Part shown: one piece after another, positions 12,686 through 15,661 of the stretch | How the letters are laid out: every line of letters starts with the position of its first letter | Position numbering within the stretch: the first letter of the stretch is position 1 | Assembly: GCA_947174645.1 (NCBI GenBank) | Contig: CAMWJR010000011.1 | Span: 1 to 15,661 of the forward strand | Source: an uncultured Verrucomicrobiota bacterium | GTDB taxonomy: Bacteria; Verrucomicrobiota; Verrucomicrobiia; Opitutales; LL51 | Direction of reading: 5' to 3' | DNA: 15,661 bases | The notes under the pieces: generated by a model | Seen by the model: the letters and a program-made list of their open reading frames with translations, nothing else | Told to the model about the DNA's origin: nothing | Databases searched by the model: none | Position numbers and translations under genes: made by a program

Positions 12686-14623
12686 ATGGAGGATGAAATC
12701 TTAAGCGGAGAGGCGTCAGCACCGAAGAAAAGGGCGACGCGGAAGTCAACGTTAGCGGCAGGGACGGCACCCCAAAAGCGTACAGTTCGGAAGGCCCGAG
12801 CGGCCAAGACGACAACAACTGACAAAGTACCTGTCGAGTCTTCACTTACGTATGAGTATTCTGATTCGGTGCGCCTTGAGACTGTCGAGGATTGGTCCCC
12901 GGTTAGCAGCGAATCCGTTAGTAATCAGAGTTTTCAAGAAGCTTCACAACCTACTGTAGAATCGTCTGTATCGGGAGATGAAAATACTGCAACGGATGCC
13001 GTCGAAGAGCCGCAATACCGCCGATTCCGACGGCTACCGCGTCCTCCGGAATCGCTCAATTCGGAGAACCAAAACAACCGAAACGATCACCATCGACCGC
13101 AGCCCTCCGATCGCGGAAGTAACCCTGTGCGCAACAACTTTCGTAATAACGAGCCCCATAATTCGCGGCAAGGAAACGAAAACAACTACCGCAAAAATCC
13201 ACCGTTTAATAATAACCGACAGAATAACAATAACCGACGGCGTCCGGCAGCGACAATTCGGATCGGGGCATTCTCCATCGGTTACCTACGTGGCCTCGAG
13301 TGTATGGAAAGTCGCGCCAAGTTGGATGAATTTTGCCAGACAATCGTTGATGAATCTCAAGAGCCACTCGACCTCAATGAGGTATTGGCGAAATCAAATG
13401 ACGATCTGGCGGATTTCGCGAGCTCGATCGATCTCGACGAGGCAAACTCACGGGGACGAATTATCGATAGCTGCATCGCTTCGGCGATAGAGGAACATCG
13501 CCCGGTAGCTGTGCGCGGTATTCTGGAGTCGATGGAAGGCGGCGACGGCATTATTACCTATGTTTGCGACAACTATAAGATTCGCGCTAAGAGTACGTTC
13601 GTACCGCGGTGCCTCATTCAATCACTTGGCTTACGTCGGGGACAGACGCTGATGGCCTACGTTCATAGCCCACAAGAGCAGTCGACTTGTCCGTTTGCGG
13701 TCAAGGTTACAGAGGTTTTAGGGCATCCTGCCGAAGAGGCGTCGAAATTCCCGCGATTTAAAGATTTGGTGCCATATTATCCGACGGAACGTATTTTTCT
13801 TGAGCAGCCAGGAGCGAGTTCCGGCGATAATTTGTCGATGCGGGTAATTGACCTACTCTCTCCCATCGGATTTGGCCAGCGTGGCTTGATTGTCGCGCCG
13901 CCACGTACCGGGAAGACGGTACTGTTACAGGGAATTGCGAATGCCATTATCCATAATCAGCCGAAAGCGAAGCTCATTGTATTATTGATCGATGAACGTC
14001 CGGAGGAGGTTACGGATTTTTCGCGTCAGGTAAAAGGCGCAGAGGTGATTAGTTCGACGTTTGACGAGTCGGCGGAAAGCCACGTCCATGCGGCGGAGAT
14101 CGTTATCGAAAATGCGCGCCGTTGGGTCGAGGCCGGTGAACATGTCATCATTCTGCTCGATTCTATCACACGCCTCGCCCGGGCGTACAATACCGAGCAG
14201 CCGAGTTCCGGAAAGGTATTATCAGGGGGCGTCGAGGCCAATGCGCTACAGCTTCCGAAGCGCTTTTTCGGTTCTGCACGGAATATCGAGGGTGGCGGGA
14301 GTCTGACGATCATCGCGACCGCACTCATCGAGACCGGAAGCCGTATGGATGATGTTATTTTTGAGGAGTTTAAAGGGACAGGGAACATGGAGCTCCACCT
14401 CGATCGATCAATTTCCGATAAGCGTATTTTCCCGGCAATTAATCTTGAACGCAGTGGGACGCGTAAAGAGGAGTTGCTTTACCATCCCGATGAGCTGACA
14501 AAGGTCTACAGTCTACGGCGCGCATTTCAGGGCGTTCCGCCCGTCGAAGCGATGGAGATGCTTATCAACCGCCTCAAAAAGTGCCCAACGAATGTTGAAT
14601 TCTTGATGAACCTCAACCGTTAA
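12686..14623 (+). CDS. rho: Transcription termination factor Rho with long disordered N-terminal region
   Basis: Rho is the hexameric RNA helicase that ends transcription of untranslated RNA. From ATG 12686 it has 645 residues, against about 420 in E. coli. Residues 1-120 are low complexity, first Lys/Arg/Ala-rich, then Ser/Glu-rich. Residues 125-186 are Asn/Arg-rich (22 Asn of 62). A divergent N-terminal helical part follows (190-275), then the cold-shock-like RNA-binding domain (about 276-345, VRGILESMEGGDGIITYV). The ATPase core has Walker A APPRTGKT at 404-411, LLIDERPEEV with the catalytic Glu at 433-442, Walker B VIILLD at 487-492, the Q-loop ALQLPKRFFGSARN at 520-533, and the R-loop/secondary site FKGTGNMELHLDR at 562-574. 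All are intact. Its stop shares TTAA with the stop of the convergent permease gene. Confidence 0.95.
   Translation: MEDEILSGEASAPKKRATRKSTLAAGTAPQKRTVRKARAAKTTTTDKVPVESSLTYEYSDSVRLETVEDWSPVSSESVSNQSFQEASQPTVESSVSGDENTATDAVEEPQYRRFRRLPRPPESLNSENQNNRNDHHRPQPSDRGSNPVRNNFRNNEPHNSRQGNENNYRKNPPFNNNRQNNNNRRRPAATIRIGAFSIGYLRGLECMESRAKLDEFCQTIVDESQEPLDLNEVLAKSNDDLADFASSIDLDEANSRGRIIDSCIASAIEEHRPVAVRGILESMEGGDGIITYVCDNYKIRAKSTFVPRCLIQSLGLRRGQTLMAYVHSPQEQSTCPFAVKVTEVLGHPAEEASKFPRFKDLVPYYPTERIFLEQPGASSGDNLSMRVIDLLSPIGFGQRGLIVAPPRTGKTVLLQGIANAIIHNQPKAKLIVLLIDERPEEVTDFSRQVKGAEVISSTFDESAESHVHAAEIVIENARRWVEAGEHVIILLDSITRLARAYNTEQPSSGKVLSGGVEANALQLPKRFFGSARNIEGGGSLTIIATALIETGSRMDDVIFEEFKGTGNMELHLDRSISDKRIFPAINLERSGTRKEELLYHPDELTKVYSLRRAFQGVPPVEAMEMLINRLKKCPTNVEFLMNLNR
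13211..13238 (+). repeat. Short imperfect tandem repeat inside the Asn-rich part of rho
   Basis: AATAACCGAC occurs at 13211-13220 and again at 13229-13238, an 18-base period with AAT/AAC codons between. It encodes NNRQ-NN then NNRR and may have grown by slippage, which would make segment length variable between strains. Confidence 0.5.
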
Positions 14624-15661
14624 CCGACCTGTTCCAGTATTCCGAGCGTGATAATGGCGACGCCACATACAAATACGCCAAACAGTACGAGTTTGTTTTT
14701 CAGCAACAGTTCGCACTTGAGGTGCCCTCGGGCCTGCATCTTAAACGCGAGGATAACAGGGACGATAATTGCTAACGTCGCGAGAATAATGCCCGCAAGG
14801 TTAAGGATTTTGATAAAAGCATTGGGAACAAATGCCGCAACGAGTGCCGGTAGAAAGACAATACTAGCAACTGCAAGCCATTTCGAAAAGTGCTCCCGGC
14901 GCTGAAAGATATCTAAAAGTGCAAGTCCGACGCCCAAAATCGACGTCAATAGCGCAAATAACGAAACGAACCAGACGATAATTTGGATGTTTTTCGAAGC
15001 AGCAGCTTTGCTGAGGACGGTCACGAGCGCGCCGACATCGATATTCGTATCCACGAGCATGCGTTGGAAAAATTCGGCATCGGTATTCGCAACAATTAAA
15101 AGAACTGCCAGCGTCCAGACAATGTACACGATGGCGGGTATCAGACTTCCCCAGAAACATGCATTTTTAATGAGCTCGCGGTCGTTTTGACAGAACTTCG
15201 TCATCGAATGGATGGAACCCTGAAGCCCGAAAGATGTAAAAACAATCGGAACGAGACAAGTCCAGTCGTTGAGCGTGATATGAGCAACGCATTGAGGAAC
15301 AAACGCGATTGGTGTCCGTACGAGCAGAAAAACGATCAACAGTAGTAATGTGCTGAATAACGCGATAAAGAAAAATTTGTTGACGTGGACGATGAGGTCT
15401 GAGGCAAGTAAAAAGAGCAGAGCAATCCCAGAGGAGGCGTAGCAAATCATCGCTGTTGGTGTGACGGTATTGCCGCAAAGCGAGCATAAAATCGACGAAA
15501 AACTCGGGATGTAAGCGGCAAGAAGGGCGAAGTTTAACGCGATTAATAAAAAATTACCGAAACTTCCCCAGAATGGACAATGCAGCTCTTTACCGAGTTC
15601 TTTGATGGTGGCGTCGGCATGCGCATTGAGATTGAGGTCGGAGCGAATGACTGCCGTAAGG
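14620..15661 (-). CDS. Aromatic amino acid permease (TyrP/Mtr-like, HAAAP family), N-terminus outside the window
   Basis: The minus-strand frame is open from the window edge to the TAA at 14620, giving 347 visible codons (346 residues plus the stop). The Met at 15450 is internal and not the start. The visible N-terminal part reads RSDLNLNAHADATIKELGK then a helix NFLLIALNFALLAAYI, matching the TyrP pattern of a substrate-proximal loop before transmembrane segment 3. GLQGSIHSMTKFCQNDRE, then a helix starting CFWGSLIPAIVYIVW, corresponds to the family's conserved stretch before TM6. About nine hydrophobic segments are seen, as expected for an 11-helix, roughly 400-residue transporter missing its first two. 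The family takes up tryptophan or tyrosine with protons; which substrate cannot be told here. It converges on rho with a 4-base overlap. Confidence 0.8.
   Translation of the reverse strand, partial: LTAVIRSDLNLNAHADATIKELGKELHCPFWGSFGNFLLIALNFALLAAYIPSFSSILCSLCGNTVTPTAMICYASSGIALLFLLASDLIVHVNKFFFIALFSTLLLLIVFLLVRTPIAFVPQCVAHITLNDWTCLVPIVFTSFGLQGSIHSMTKFCQNDRELIKNACFWGSLIPAIVYIVWTLAVLLIVANTDAEFFQRMLVDTNIDVGALVTVLSKAAASKNIQIIVWFVSLFALLTSILGVGLALLDIFQRREHFSKWLAVASIVFLPALVAAFVPNAFIKILNLAGIILATLAIIVPVILAFKMQARGHLKCELLLKNKLVLFGVFVCGVAIITLGILEQVG

Noticed and set aside
1..15661. parS centromere site
   Set aside because: I looked for a TGTTTCACGTGAAACA-like palindrome because parB is present. The CACGTG cores seen near 2975 and 4859 lack the flanking TTTC/GAAA symmetry.

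Overview
The window reads as chromosome of a Gram-negative (diderm) bacterium, most likely of the PVC group and perhaps Verrucomicrobiota. The reasons are the prepilin motif of the A-FTILE/G-FTLIE kind, a Rho with a PPRTGKT P-loop and a long N-terminal extension, an MCE-type lipid transporter with an auxiliary lipoprotein, an outer-membrane barrel ending in Phe, and a Chlamydia/enteric-type aromatic amino acid permease. This placement comes from remembered family features, not from a database search. Base composition is near 50% GC by eye. Genes are tightly packed, and no gap exceeds about 180 bases. I see no tRNA, rRNA, insertion sequence, integrase, phage gene or CRISPR array, so this is ordinary chromosome with some lineage-specific genes.

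Layout. Positions 1-2258 (+): the 3' part of parB, an overlapping 54-residue one-helix membrane protein, and tyrS. Positions 2248-4554 (-): pyrG then ispD, abutting, with ispD meeting tyrS tail to tail in an 11-base overlap. Positions 4658-7881 (-): a His-rich outer-membrane barrel, two prepilin-like proteins (the first GspG-like), then a secreted protein I do not recognise. Positions 7965-10327 (+): an overlapping trio of MCE-system ATPase (MlaF type), MCE protein (MlaD type) and PqiC-like lipoprotein, without a visible MlaE permease. Positions 10373-11689 (+): enolase, followed by a clear intrinsic terminator. Positions 11819-12550 (+): an ABC-2-like membrane protein without an adjacent ATPase. 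Positions 12686-14623 (+): rho. Positions 14620-15661 (-): a HAAAP-family permease that runs off the window and shares a TTAA with the rho stop.

How the genes work together. Housekeeping genes (chromosome partition, tRNA charging, CTP and isoprenoid synthesis, glycolysis, transcription termination) alternate with cell-envelope genes (lipid transport, barrel, pseudopilins, secreted protein, permeases). pyrG makes the CTP that IspD consumes. The barrel and the two prepilins look like one transcription unit.

The points most worth following are the Asn-rich, prion-like segment in Rho, the barrel with about 8.5% histidine joined to pseudopilin genes, the MCE operon lacking its permease, the unrecognised secreted six-cysteine protein, and several starts with no Shine-Dalgarno. 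I did not find a convincing wholly new system.
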